Shown here: piece after piece, positions 1-12,463 of the stretch
Layout: the number at the start of each line of letters is the position of its first letter
Position numbering within the stretch: position 1 is the first letter of the stretch
Assembly (NCBI GenBank): GCA_038502055.1
Contig: JAXRKN010000041.1
Coordinates: 2,833,501-2,897,500 of the forward strand
Source: Tanytarsus gracilentus
Lineage: Eukaryota > Arthropoda > Insecta > Diptera > Chironomidae
Length of the DNA stretch: 64,000 bases
Direction of reading: 5' to 3'
Notes under the pieces: generated by a model
Seen by the model: the letters and a program-made list of their open reading frames with translations, nothing else
The model's database searches: none
What the model was told of the DNA's origin: nothing
Made by a program: the position numbers and the translations under genes

Positions 1-601
1 TTAAGAAAAAATTATGAAAAGTTGGCATCAGTAATAAAAAATTACAAATTACTGCAACAATTTCAATTAAAAAAGTGTTACCATGCAAACAAACTCTCTA
101 AAATCTAAACCCAAAAGTTGAAAGCCATTCAAATCTGTTTGCTTCTAACTCGGTTGAATTGCACACATTTCATGATCATTAACTTTTATGAAATTCTTGT
201 GAAAAATATTTTCACAACAGAAAACGGAAGTGACCGCAGTTTTGTGAAAATGTTTTGTATTAAAAATAATTTTCTGGCAATTTCTTTTCATCCTCTCGTA
301 AGCCCACAAACACACATATTTGACTTCAGTCTGTGCTTTGCAGTCATGTGGTTTACCCATTGCTAGAACCATACCATACCAATGCCCAATTAAAATTTAT
401 CTCATGCGAATGTGGCACGTAGGTAAGTCGCTACCATGTGTTGGTACTTGATTAACCGACGCGTTATTCATTAATGTCTAAATGGGAGATTTTCATACTC
501 TCGTACATCCGCTTAAAATTTAAATTAATTATTTTTTTTCTGAAAATTAATTTAATCAACAAATTTGAAGTTTCATTTTCGAGATTTAAACAAACTCAAG
601 T
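1..601. other. non-coding flank, no gene seen
   Basis: AT-rich sequence at the left edge of the window. The open frames here are short, overlap on both strands and show no recognisable domain or splice structure. I see no gene in it. Confidence 0.5.
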
Positions 602-603
602 TA

Positions 604-628
604 GGATGGTTGCTCATTATTTCTGAGT
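604..628 (+). repeat. left terminal inverted repeat of the transposon
   Basis: This 25-base repeat is the exact reverse complement of 2184-2208. It is preceded by TA. Its inner 18 bases are the first copy of the TGCTCATWATTTCTGAGT motif, and a second, slightly diverged copy follows directly at 629-645. Confidence 0.9.
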
Positions 629-966
629 GCTTATGATTTCTGAGTAAAACTAAAAACTTCGATAAGTTTGCTCCTTCGTCTCTAATTGTACAACTTCATA
701 TATTAAACGTATGTGTTTTGTCATTCTCCATATTTTTTGTAAAGGTTTAACAGGATTTTAAGGATAAGAAATGCCTTAAAAGCTCAAATAAAATTTTCCC
801 ATACATCGATAACCTTTACATATTTCATTGATTTTCTCTATGAATATTACCTTTTTTTATCCGGTAAAAAATTTTATTGCGTCGCTCAAATATCAATGAT
901 TAAATTTTTCATTTCGATATAAATCAGAAACTGTACCAGTCCGCTTATAATTGACATTTTTTACAT

Positions 967-1006
967 GCTTATAATTTCTGAGTCGACTTGCTCATAATTT
1001 CTGAGT
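967..1006 (+). repeat. left internal motif pair of the transposon
   Basis: Two copies of GCTYATAATTTCTGAGT lie at 967-983 and 990-1006 in the same orientation as the left terminal repeat. They are 23 bases apart start to start. In Tc1-like elements such repeats are transposase binding sites; that role here is inferred. Confidence 0.8.
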
Positions 1007-1108
1007 AAATTTCAAAAAAGCAATCTTTGGAAATTAATAAAATTTTTACTTCACTTGGAAATTAAAAATACATATTGGGGTTTAAAAATACTAGAATATT
1101 AATGCAGG

Positions 1109-1362
1109 AGGTCAAAAAAAATACTCTTGGACAAGTTGCTGGTTGATATAAAAAAAGTGGCCATAACAAGCACTTCCTCCGAAGTGGATATGACACTTTG
1201 GTTCAAAGAAAACACATATTGACAAGTTTGAACAAAATATTAAGAGGCTCAAACAAAAATCTTTACTGGAAGCAAGATCCAGTGGAACTGAGGTCCAGCG
1301 GAACTGAGATGCAGTGTTGGAATTGGGTATCAGTTAAAAAAGTTGTGTCTGTAAATAAATTT
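1109..1362 (+). pseudogene. remnant of Tc1-like transposase DNA-binding region
   Basis: One frame with a single internal stop (TGA at 1144-1146) reads YKKSG at 1147-1161, then RSG at 1180-1188, followed by a basic helix-like stretch (LVQRKHILTSLNKILRGSNK). This order matches the Tc1-type transposase N-terminus, where a helix-turn-helix is followed by the pattern YKxxG, RSGRP and xxRxxRxI. The frame ends at a TGA near 1363, and I cannot see the catalytic half downstream. The resemblance is from memory of the family pattern, so the call is tentative. Confidence 0.4.
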
Positions 1363-1959
1363 TGAGTGCAAAATAATCATTTCCAACTTTGGAAATAGTC
1401 ACTTCCGACATTGGACACAAGCACTTCCTACTTCCTATAGAGAATTTTCATTCCTTAAAACTGACATTATAATGTTAAAAATGGTCACATGATGCAGCAA
1501 AAATAAATTTCGTTCTTAAGCGTTGCCTCACAAGTAAAGATCTGTCATCACAGTGTCTTCAAAATAAGTCACAAGGCAGCTCGTCACATAAAAACTTTTA
1601 AGACCTAAATAAAAACTCCTGATTTTTTTTGAATAAAATAATTAATTTCTTTTAAGACCTAGGTATGCTTGCTGGACTTAATTTCAATTCCTGCAAGTGT
1701 CATTTGATGATAGTAATAAAAAGTTTCCAAATAGTCCTTTAAATGTATGTATGATTTTGACGTTTCAAAAGACTTTTGCTTCAATTAACACAAAAAATAG
1801 TGATATTTTTTCAAGTTTCAGCATATATCATGCTGCATGCTACTCTGGCATGTCCGAAATATTTTTTCTTCAAATCTTGATGTGTTTTCCAACAAATAAA
1901 ATATATAAAACATGCCTTTTTGGCAATTGGTTCCTAGTCATAATTCGATTTAACATTTT

Positions 1960-2020
1960 ACTCAGAAATTATGAGCAAATTTACTCAGAAATTATGAGCA
2001 TCAACTCAGAAATTAGGAGC
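1960..2020 (-). repeat. right internal motif trio of the transposon
   Basis: Three inverted copies of the motif (ACTCAGAAATTATGAGC on the plus strand) lie at 1960-1976, 1983-1999 and 2004-2020, with 21-23 base spacing. They mirror the left-hand pair at 967-1006. The third copy has one change (AGGAGC for ATGAGC). Confidence 0.8.
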
Positions 2021-2183
2021 AAGAAAAAACACAATTTTTAAGGATGAAGGAGGCGACGTAAAATTCTAGTAAAGGTCTTAAATTAAAGAAAAACAATTAA
2101 GCTTCATGTTAGATATTTTTTTTTTGGATTTCATCAGTGCCTTCAAGGCAAATTTACACTTCAAAGATCAGTTTTTGCGATTT

Positions 2184-2208
2184 ACTCAGAAATAATGAGC
2201 AACCATCC
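2184..2208 (-). repeat. right terminal inverted repeat of the transposon
   Basis: Exact reverse complement of 604-628, followed by TA at 2209-2210. It contains the outermost right-hand motif copy. Confidence 0.9.
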
Positions 2209-2210
2209 TA

Positions 2211-5200
2211 TCTTTTTAATTTAATTTCATACGAAAAAAAGGAGTTGAACACGAAAGATTTTTTTTAACGGAAAAATTTAAAATTTAAGGGATGTTAAAA
2301 TTAATTTCAAAAAAAATTCTGAAAAATATATTTCAACTATAACAAATTTTTTTTTCTAATTCTTCTTGCACAACAGACATCAGAAAATAATTTTGTACCA
2401 GCAGATTAAAAAATTTAAAGAGATGTGCAAATAATTACTGAAGGTAGTTTTAAAATGGGAAAGATGTACTTCGAACACTCTAAACGTATTGTATTGAGTA
2501 ACACATTCAGTTGTGTATTTAATGCTTGCAGTAGATTTTAATTTAAAATCGAAATGCAGGTGTATTTTAGATGGAGCAAGTCGGTTTACAATGGGTAAAA
2601 TGAAATGCAAACAACTCCTGAATAAATGATGGAAGTAAATTCCATTTTTTGATAAAATTAAATCCATGCAAATTTACACACTGTACTGGTTACACATAGA
2701 AAATTATCCAAAAAGCTTCTGATGAATCACATGCCATAAAATTTAAACATTTTTATGTTCAACAATTTTTTATGCACATCATCACCGTTGCCACATTAAT
2801 AGTGCAACAATAGGAAATATCTTGCTGTCATTCGAGCTATGACTACACAGCTTGTGGCATTTCGATGGAATGAAGAGGAAAAATTCTATAGCAACTGGAA
2901 GGATAATCATCATATTTCACGCTTTAATAGAAACTTCATATATAATGGTAGGAGTTGCGAAAAAATTCATTTTGGCAAGCGAAAAAGAGATGAAAAAAAT
3001 TAAGTTTCAATTTCACGATCAAGGAAAAAAAGAGCATAAAATTGCATTTCTATTGCGGCGCTGTAAATGCATTCAAGAATTTTCTCTTGTATGACATGCA
3101 TTCTACATAAAATGCGATGATAAAATGGATTTAAGTGTAATTTAAATGTGTGCATTAATTTTTGAATTAAATGACGAAGAAAATTTTTAATGGATCATTG
3201 ACGTAAAATGCAAATAGAATTTTACTTTTGTTGAAATAAATTTTGTCGCAATTCTCTTAATGGAGCTTTAATGGCTTTACTTTGAGAGTTTGAAAATTCC
3301 ATTTTAAAAATCTTAATTGATTTTTATTTTTTATATTTTTTTTGTGTGCCTTTTGGAAATGGTGTCGAAATATATTTTTAGGAGTTGATAGACACATCTC
3401 GTTTTTTATATTAGCTAGCCATAATCATCCTTTCTTATTTATTCTTGATGGCCATTTTATTCTATGAAACGTTCTACTGTGAATTGATAGAAAATAAAAT
3501 TGCTTAACTGTTTCTGCTTAAATTAATCAAGCCCTGGTAAAATATTAACTTTTTAAAAATAAAAGTTAACAACAAAGTGAAGTTTTTTAATCAAGAAGAT
3601 TAAGAGATGAAAGCTCTCGTCAAACAATTTTACCAAGCTTAAAAAGCAATTTTGAAAATAAAGTCAATGACATTCTTAAACCTCCAACAATTCTAGGGGT
3701 GAAATACTAATTACTCCTCTTTTAAAAACTTTTATTCAACTCACATGTGAAAACTTTTGCAGCGATTAAATATCATGTCAAAAGTGCAAACATTCATTTC
3801 ATTTCTCATTCAACCCAAAAAATTTCAGTATAAATTCGTGATGCAAATAAAACTCTCGAAAAGACACACACACAAATTTGGTTTCGAAAGCGTGGTGAAG
3901 TTTTTGTGAATTATTTACAAAATGAGGAGGGCGCAAAAATCTTTCAACAAACTGCAGACACCACACAGCGGTGTGAGGGTTTTTTGAAAGAGAGAGAGAG
4001 AGATAAATGAATGGGAAAACATGAAAATCCGCAAACATAAATTTTGAATGAAATATGAAAATTTTCCTGAAAAACACAGTATGGAATAAAATGAAAAGGT
4101 TAAATTTATTAGTTTCGTTGATGCCAAAAATTCTCTCTCGAGCTCTTTAATAGTCCTCAAATTTCCGACCGACGTCAATGATGATTCTCGAAAAGAGAAG
4201 TTGATACCTCACCGATGAGCTCAAAATAACTGACGACTAATGAAAAGCGACAATAATATTTGTCAAAGCGATTTTATTAATCCCTTTTTCATTGCAACAT
4301 TACGATCATGATGATGAAGAATAGGATTGATGGGAACGACTCAGTTTTACTAAAGGGAAATGAAAGTTTTTAAATTCTGTGGTATTGTTTTCGATAGAAA
4401 AGGTTTTAATCTCACTTCTAACTAAGTCAGATAAAAGAGATTTTTTCTCCTTATTTAAAAAGTTTCAAAAGCATCATGTCATACTGAATTCAATTTAAAG
4501 TTAATCCCTGGAAATAAAATATTAATTTTTTACTAAATAATTAAAATTATTTTCAATTTAGTTTAAATTAAAATTTTGGTTTTAAATTTAATCCAACCAA
4601 GATTAAAATTAATCGTCACCTTTTGCTCACTGGGATCTTTTTCAATTCGAGCTTATAATACATTTGTTTTTTCACACGTGTGTGATATGGTCGGCGAGGA
4701 TGAGGAGAATCAACTTTGTCATCATGTCGAAATGAAAATAGTTTTTTCCATGCCATCCGAGTTGGTGAACACAGAAAATTTTCGATCTATTCTCGAATTT
4801 AATTTAATCTCCTTTACGTCAACCACACAACGACTTCCATTTTGGCTAAATCACTCAACTTTTGCTATACCATCAGAACCACATTGACATTGGGTAAACT
4901 TTTTTCATCACTTTCGGTATATCCGATTTAAAAAATATTGTGCAGTGAAAATCATTCTCGAACATCTGTCAACGTCGAACACAACAAATTTATCGATGTT
5001 GCAATTAGTTTAAAGATTTCACTCGCACGCAAAATGCCTCGAGCAATTTTCAAATTTGCGTAGTCAATGAAGGATTTCCGTAGCATGTCGGTTACAGAGA
5101 AATGAAAGTTGCTGATCGGAGCATTTCAACACATTTTCTATTTAAATTAATTCAGCAAACGCACGATATGAAAATTGCCTCCCCTCACTTCTTTAAAGCG

Positions 5201-7055
5201 CCCGCATCGCCTTTCGAGTCGAGTCTGTAAATTATCGAGGTAATGAAATTCTTTTCGTGCAATATGGAGAGTACAGCAGTGAACGTTATTTAATGATAAA
5301 TGAGGGATGCGATGAGCGTTAGCTTCTGCTGAATAACGGGTAGTGCTGGTGAGTGGGCGGGTGGAGGAGAAAAGTGTTATGGTTTATCTTACTAACAAAT
5401 AATTTTCTATGTCGAAAAGTCCGCTCTCTTATAAGTTTTGCGAATTATGAAAAATGCTTTTGCAAAAAGAGAATCGCCAGCTGCTGAAATTCCATTAATC
5501 AATTTATGGAGCGCAGTTGATAACCGAATTAAAGTTTATCTCATGAATGGACTTGCATTGTTCCATTTAGAGATTGAAAATTTGATTTTATTTGAATTTA
5601 TTGCGAACCTTTTCTCATAAATTGAATGGAAGATATTTTGGGAAAATTAACCCGCTTTATCTCATTAAAATCATAAAGTTTATTTTCAATTTTTCGTGCG
5701 AATTTTTCTCGCGCCTAAATCGCTTTCTCGTTCAAATTTATGACACTTTAAAATTTATATTTTTTGGCATATAAGAGGAAAAAACAGGAAAACGTTGTAG
5801 AAAAGTTTTTAGTGTGCAGTTGTTGATCATCGAAGCATAAAAAAATATTTTTGCAAGGCGAGCAGAATTGAAAGCAAATAAAGATTGGTTAGACAATGAT
5901 AATAGATAATAATGGAGAGCATTATTTCCCCCTTCCTTTCAAGTCCATACTCTGTAGTTTTTTATTGTCTTCATTTCTCCTCCTCTTATTATTCCTTCCG
6001 TTCGTCGTATTTTCTACTCTCTAAGAAAATTATGTCAGTTATAAGGACGTGATAGGACTAAACGAATCCTTTTCTTTCCATTCTCATTTTATCTATCAAA
6101 TTGTACAATACCTTGCTCTCTGTTAAACATACAAAATACTCTCATCATTACCTTATGCTGCGAATATTTACTCCGAGACTCGATTATGTGTTTTCTTTGC
6201 ATGTATGTCAATAGCTTTATTTATGCTGCGAATTTTCTTTTCTTTTATTTGAATATATAAAGTGAGCTCTGTAGAGCTTTTACGAATCAATTTTCCTTCA
6301 CATCTAGGCGAAAATTCTTCTTATCAGAAATATTGGAATTGTGGGGAAAATTCAACAATTTTGGATCAAAAACTTTAAATTTCAGAAAAAAATTTTGATT
6401 TTTTTAAATTAAAAATTAAATTTAAATTTTTCATAAAATTCAACTTCACCTCATTGCAGCACGTTCACCTGACACATTTTTCTTATTTCAGACAAAAGTC
6501 ATTTATAGAAAATATTGAGCAAATATGCCTTTCGATTTTCATATTTTTCTTTTTGTCTATAAGAGCGAGATCTTCAAAAGCTCTTTACATACTAAAAAGG
6601 TTGTGAGAATCGTTTAAGGGATGGCAAACAGACACATTTAGAAATATTTTGAGAATGTAATCTCAAAAAATGTTTTCTATATGTAAAATAAAAGTGTTTG
6701 CGCATTTGAGGACATTTTGCGAAAAATTGTCGAACACAAATTTCAAATTTGCATTTGTAAAAACTCCTCGAAATATTTGTCCAACGCGCAACTTGAAATA
6801 CTTGAATGTAATTTTTAAAATTTTTTCTCCATTATCGTTTCACTCAAGCATTAGGCTGAGACGAAGAATTAAATTAAGATTTTTTTATTGTCAAATTATT
6901 ATTATTAAAGACGAGAGCGATGAACAGCCGCTCACGTTATTTATTGTGCATCAAAAAAAGGAAAAAATACTTTTAGTTACAGACAATGAATAAGCTAATA
7001 CAATAAATGATCTCTCAGAGATTGTAACTAATTGTGCTAAAAATGAAATTAGTAA
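2211..7055. other. intergenic region, no gene recognised
   Basis: AT-rich sequence with several short open frames (about 80-107 codons) that have no domain, splice structure or consistent composition. It holds a short AG dinucleotide run at 3990-4003. A likely poly(A) signal for the protease gene lies at 6940-6945 on the minus strand. Otherwise I see nothing. Confidence 0.5.
6940..6945 (-). promoter_or_regulatory. candidate poly(A) signal of the CLIP protease gene
   Basis: AATAAA on the minus strand, about 110 bases beyond the protease stop codon. The distance is typical, but the region is AT-rich, so chance matches are common. Confidence 0.35.
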
Positions 7056-8223
7056 CTAATTGTTCGTCCAAACAATTCTTTCAATCCAATCCAAGTATGG
7101 TGAAACTTTTGTGTAAACTCCTGGAAATCCGGCAGCACAAAATCGACCGAATGAGGTTAAACCAATTATTTCGTGGATGGTTTGTCCGTTGAAAGTTTTA
7201 GAAATTTGTAAAGGTCCGCCTGAATCACCGTTGCAAGTATCTCGTTCACCATTTGGATCCCAAGCACAAATTTGATCACTAACAATTCCATAAGGAATTT
7301 CTCTAACGTTATCGTATTCTACATTGCATTCAGCATTGCTAAGAATATTCAATGATCCTTTTATTAACGTGTTCGACCACTCTCCTCCATAACTTGTATC
7401 ACCCCAACCAATAGCAGTTGGAATAAATCTCGATAAATCGTCACCCTGATGAAGGCATGCTGGACTGATTGAAGGTCCAAATCTTAAAAAAAAGAATTTA
7501 GAAATTATTAAAACTTAGAAAAATATTTCTCACCTAATATTTTGTTCTAGCTCATAAAGAGCAATATCACTGTACTTGAACCTCCTCTGGTAATTCGGAT
7601 GAGGAATTGTGTTTTTAATTTTAAAATTATTTGGATCTGAAAAATCATTTCGAAGCTCAATATCACCAAGTCTCGCGATTTGTGCATTTCCATCAGGCGA
7701 ACGAGTGCAGTGAGCAACTCCAAGTAAAAATTTTTCACTAATCAATGAAGCTCCACAATACCATTTTACTTTTCCATCACGTGCTCTTGTACCGATTGCT
7801 GCCATGTGAGGAAATTCACTTTTAGATGCCGCCGTTCCGCCGACAAATCCAACCAAGGATTTTAATAACTTATTTCTACGATCTGAATACTCTTCACACT
7901 CTATAAAAAATTAATTAAAAACAGGTTTTAAAAGTTTCTTTTTATAACTTACTTTGAGCACTGATTCTTTTCACACTGTTGCGATTTGCAATATTTTTCG
8001 GACAGCAAATAAACGGAGTTCTTCCATTGAAAGCACAAATTTCTAATTGATTTCGGAAAGTTTTGAATTCTGGACATTCGTTTGCTTTCAAGCAAATCCC
8101 ATTTATGCCCGTAAATGTTGAAATACATTGATTATTTAACACACTAACTCCATTAAATACGCTTAATGCACAAATTTCTAAACTTAAAGTTAATAAAATA
8201 ACAGTAATATAAAGCGAAAGCAT
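7056..8223 (-). CDS. CLIP-domain serine protease, Snake-like
   Basis: Three exons, 8223-7953, 7900-7534 and 7482-7056, joined by GT-AG introns of 52 and 51 bases, give 354 residues. The order is a signal peptide (about 1-19), a CLIP domain with six cysteines (33, 44, 50, 63, 73, 74), a linker with one extra Cys (92), and a trypsin-fold domain. The triad is His154 (in VAHC, where TAAHC is usual), Asp202 (DIAL) and Ser300 (GDSGGP). Asp294 at the base of the S1 pocket predicts cleavage after Arg or Lys. The C-terminal stretch (TSFGRFCAAGFPGVYT) and the FPHMAAIG start resemble Drosophila Snake. Such proteases act as secreted zymogens in Toll or melanisation cascades. The activation site is odd: residues before FVGG are SLVG, with no basic residue at the cut. 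The exact member of the family cannot be settled by eye. Confidence 0.92.
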
Positions 8224-8294
8224 CTTTATGCGTATACTAGTGACTTCAAGGAAAGTCTGAACACAACTGTTGAAAAAAATTAAACAGTTTCAGG

Positions 8295-8301
8295 TTTTAT
8301 A
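8295..8301 (-). promoter_or_regulatory. TATA box of the CLIP protease gene
   Basis: TATAAAA on the minus strand, about 75 bases upstream of the start codon. About 30 bases downstream lies TCAACAGT (plus 8266-8273), which fits a start site near 8268-8271 and a leader of about 45 bases. This suits an inducible gene, but the start site itself is inferred. Confidence 0.5.
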
Positions 8302-8399
8302 CATGAGAAAAAATTAGCAAACAAGAATTCATACGTAGCTGCTTTACGCAGGGAATTCCGTTGACATATAAGAATTTTTTTAGCGATTTAAAGTTTTTA

Positions 8400-11300
8400 G
8401 TAAAAAACGTCATCAGTTCTTAAATCGCTCGTCGCTTTTATTTATAGCACTTTTTTAAATGTAAAAAAAACTCTTAAGTTATGAGTCACTAATTGGTTGG
8501 TAAAACAATTTTTTATTACACGTTTTAGTAAAAACCAAAAAAAAAATTTAAATTTTTGTCTCCATGCATTCGAATGCATTCATGTTTTTCTTTTTAAAGC
8601 ATGAAATTCAAGAAGAAATTAATTAAAATTTTAAATTAACAAAATCTGATCGTATTCTCAAATTTCAAAAATTTTCAAAGCGCGGGCATCCCTCACTAAC
8701 CAGTTAAATCTTCTTCTTACTCCTTATCGCAATCAATCAAGATTCGCAAATGAGTGAAGATCGTCTCTCCCAGTTTAATTAAATTTTATCGCTTTTATCA
8801 TAGTTAAGTCAAATTTCATAAGAATCAATCAAACAAGAGGTATGAAAATTTTATATTTCATGGTTTTATTTATTTGCACGTCAACCACGTGGTCGTCAAT
8901 AAAAATTGATCAAAAGCTTCCGGGTTTCAATCCATCGCAACTTAAATTTGAGTAAAAAAATTGGTTTGCTAGAATATTCCGAAAAGTGTGTGGGATAAAA
9001 AATTTTCACATGAATATTCAAATTTTTAATCTATTTTTCAAGGGATAACAAGCCTAAAGGAAAATCAAATTTATGGAATTAAATTACCTAGCCCACACAC
9101 TCACGCCACTCTCGAAATTTCAAATGGATTGAGGCCAAATTTAAAATCATCAAAATGCAAACTGTGCGTAGTGCAATTGGAAATTTATCATAATCAAAAT
9201 TCATATTTATAAGGGAAAGGGCATAAATTAAAAGCAGATGTTTTGAATGCGCTTAAGCAAGCTAATGTGACAAATTTGTCAATTTGTCATTTCAAAAACT
9301 CATCTCTATATGTATCCTCATGTAAAATCACACATTTTACCTTGTCATGTTTGGTATAATATGTGCGAGAGATGGGCGACATCACATAAAGTTATAAATG
9401 CGACCCATGAATCCAATTCAACAATTTCTGAGCATTAAAATAAATTCACCATGATATGGAAATATAATACAAACATATTGCTCGAGAAAAAAGGTAAAGA
9501 AGGAAATGACAAATAAGCAGATTGAGAAAGGAGGGCTTAAAAACTTATTTATTTAGTATGCGCAGTCGGGAGAAATTTTCCCTTTAAAAAATATTTTGTT
9601 TGAAAAGATTAAAGTCCCTAAAAAAAGCTTTATGTAATTGGAAACTATTAAATTTAGTAATTAAAGTGTTATCGAAATTGAACTATAGTAAGGTTCGTAA
9701 ATAAAATATTTCTGAGAGTGTTGGAAATTTAAAATGCGTAAGGGTCCAAAATACGTGTTTAAAAATTCTAATTACACCTAAAACTTAGTCCCAAAATCTG
9801 TTCCACATTAAACAAATTACCCCTTGAAAGCACTGCACAAACGCCTCTGGCTACACGCACATTAATGAGGTAAATTTATCTCGAAAGTTATTAATTGAAC
9901 AATAAAAGAAAGGTCAGGTATGAAGTACAGCAGTTGATGGTGATAGTTTATGCCTTCCACCACCTTTTCTCTAACATTAGAGAAAAAAGATAAATAGCGA
10001 GACTCATAATGACAACATTCATTATTAGGGGAATCTAGTATGCCTCTCGGACGAAGGAGCGAAAAAAGAGAGCAGTTAAAGCCTCTAACAAAAAGAAAAC
10101 ATGAATTAAGCAGAAGGGGTTCGAGCGAACAAAAATTAACGTGAGAAATAAGCAGCAGCACCAGCACAGCAAGTGGAAAAGCTCATTAAATTAATGGTGG
10201 CACAACATTAACACACAGGAGGAAAAAAAATCATTCTCTGCAGCTCTTTCGTGCACATCGCAATTAGGATTGAACTTTTTTTGTTTGAACACTTTTTTAT
10301 TCTTCATCGCCCCCGAAAAAAAAAATATATATAATGATGATTTTTATAAACCTCCAACCAACCGAAAAAATGCTACAACTAATTATAAAAAAAAAGTTTT
10401 AACTAATAGTGCAAGACACTGCGTGGGAGCAACCCTCCCGGGAGTGAAAACTATTTCCGGAGAAAATGACAAGAAAATCATGAGAACTTCAACATCTGTT
10501 ATGACATGAAGCGCGTTGAAATATTTTTTCTGATGATGATGAGCAAAAAAAAAGAAGAAAGTTCTTTTCTCTGGTGCAAAAAATAATTTAATGAGGTTGT
10601 GTCATGGCATTTTGAGGTGGTTTTGTCAATTTGTAGAATTTCATTTCATGTTTTTCTTAAAATTGCTCTAAAAAATATTTTTTCATTTACTTTACTGCTA
10701 ACTTATTCTTATCGTGCCCCCTTTTAATTTCAAAAGTCAACTCAATATTTGCAGACATCATGTCACAACCTCGATAAGGACTTTAGTCTTGAGCATTGCT
10801 ACTTTGAATTTCGCCTTGACAGTTCAACAGTAGAAGAAGATAGCGCACACAAAAATATTGTTTGCTTTTGCTTCCGACTGTATTTTTTACCCCTCTATCT
10901 CTCGCTCTTGTCCAACAAGCTTTTTCATCTGTTTGGACTTTCCTCTTCCTTCATCATCATTCTGACTCAAAAGTTTTTCTTTCACTCTCTTGTTCAAGTT
11001 TGCCAGTTTTCTAAAAGAGAAAGAAAAAAGTTTTAAAACTAAATAAAAAATAATATATAAAGTTTCTAATGTGCTGTGTGCCATTTATGCTTCATAGTTT
11101 TTTTAATGTCGAACATATGCGAGAAAAATTATGAGCAGTAGTGTGTTTAAAACTTTTCTCTTTCTCCTAGTGAGTTTTTCAAACAATAAATTTTTTTTGG
11201 TTCATGATGACTCTTTGCTAACATAATGCGACTTTTTGACAGCAATTTCTCTGATTTCGTCACAGCAATTTTTCAAACTCTCACGAGACACTTTAAATAT

Positions 11301-12463
11301 ATTCACTGAACTTAAAAATTTATTTTCATGTCATTTTTCATCCATCTGAGATAAATTTCGATGTATATTCAATATTTATTGTCGCTCTTAACGCTTTTTT
11401 ATATATTTTTTATTGTTGGCAAGCCAGAAAAAATTGGCTTCGGATCTCGTGAAAAATTTATTGTCAATTTCCGGTGGAAGTTAATTTTTTTTCTCGCACA
11501 AAAATTTTAATACGAAACATTTAATTTTCATACATCATGCTTTTGAATTGTAATCGAATATTTCATGCTCGAACTTTTCATTTATGCAAACATATTGAGG
11601 ACAAATTCAAGAAAACTTCTTGATATAAATTTTAAACCTCATTGCTGTGATTGGAACTGTGCCAAATTAACTACATTTTGGCATCTCTAATGAAACTAAT
11701 TGAATTCATTCCTCAATTTGTAGTCTCTGTTATCTTCATCGTTAAAATTTTCCAATTGCATGGATGAAAATTAAATAATTTTTATGGTGCTGCACTTTTT
11801 CACTCTCTCGCAGACAGCAACAATGGAACGAAGAAAATTCTCGTCTCTATTTTTGCTGTCTGTAGCGCTTTTCTTACTGCGTCTCGGAGTTTGGATTGAA
11901 TGGAGACTTAAGACGCCAACAATAGTTTGAACATTTGCGAGGGCAAATAATTTGCATTCAATTTATGATTGAACTCACTTGCTGTCATTAAATGCTCTCT
12001 AACAGATTAAGTTCAACTCCATTAATTGTCACTCCATTAAAATACTCTCGACAACTAAAAGGAGTGAGATATTTTGGGGTGGCAGGAAATTCAACAGCAT
12101 CTTCCGCGGAACTTCATATACAAGCAAACACTTCATTCCCTTAAAATTTCCATATTTCATAAACAAAATTTATGCTCTATTAATTTTCTTCTTGTGTTTG
12201 GTTCTAATGAATGTTTCTGTTTGAAAACTTGGTTAAACAGTTTTGAAAATTATTTATGTTCGTGTAAGTGAAACTTAGAAATTCTTGTAAAATTAATTTT
12301 TTTTAAATTAAAATTGTAATTAATTTTGAGAGATTTAGTTCAAAAAGAGGCAGCGTGATTTTAATAACTGTTGATGAAGATTTGCAGAGTCATAAGTCAT
12401 ATCGAAAGTCTCAATCATTAAATTGTATCGATAATTATTGTTTAGGCATTTAAAAAATTCATT
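8400..12463. other. intergenic region, no gene recognised
   Basis: About 4 kb of AT-rich DNA between the protease promoter and the transporter locus. The open frames at 9862-10167 (-), 10270-10509 (+) and 10749-11036 (+) have no recognisable domain and a size expected by chance at this base composition. A perfect ten-base palindrome CTCCCGGGAG lies at about 10435-10444. Confidence 0.5.

Larger units (their letters stand above)
602..2210. mobile_element. degenerate Tc1/mariner-like DNA transposon
   Basis: The segment is bounded by a perfect 25-base inverted repeat, starting GGATGGTTGCTCATTATT at 604 and matched by its reverse complement ending at 2208. Each end is flanked by TA (602-603 and 2209-2210), the target duplication of the IS630/Tc1/mariner superfamily. 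Inside are six more copies of the motif GCTCATAATTTCTGAGT, facing inward from both ends, resembling the inverted-repeat/direct-repeat ends of some Tc1-like elements. A frame-broken stretch at about 1109-1362 resembles the DNA-binding part of a Tc1-type transposase. I see no catalytic DDE domain and no long ORF, so the copy is non-autonomous. The perfect ends suggest it moved fairly recently or was moved in trans. The superfamily is inferred from the TA duplication and the remnant. Confidence 0.8.

Noticed and set aside
1697..2041. 114-codon frame inside the transposon as a possible intact transposase
   Set aside because: It has no DDE residues or helix-turn-helix, and its C-terminal part simply translates the mirrored motif array.
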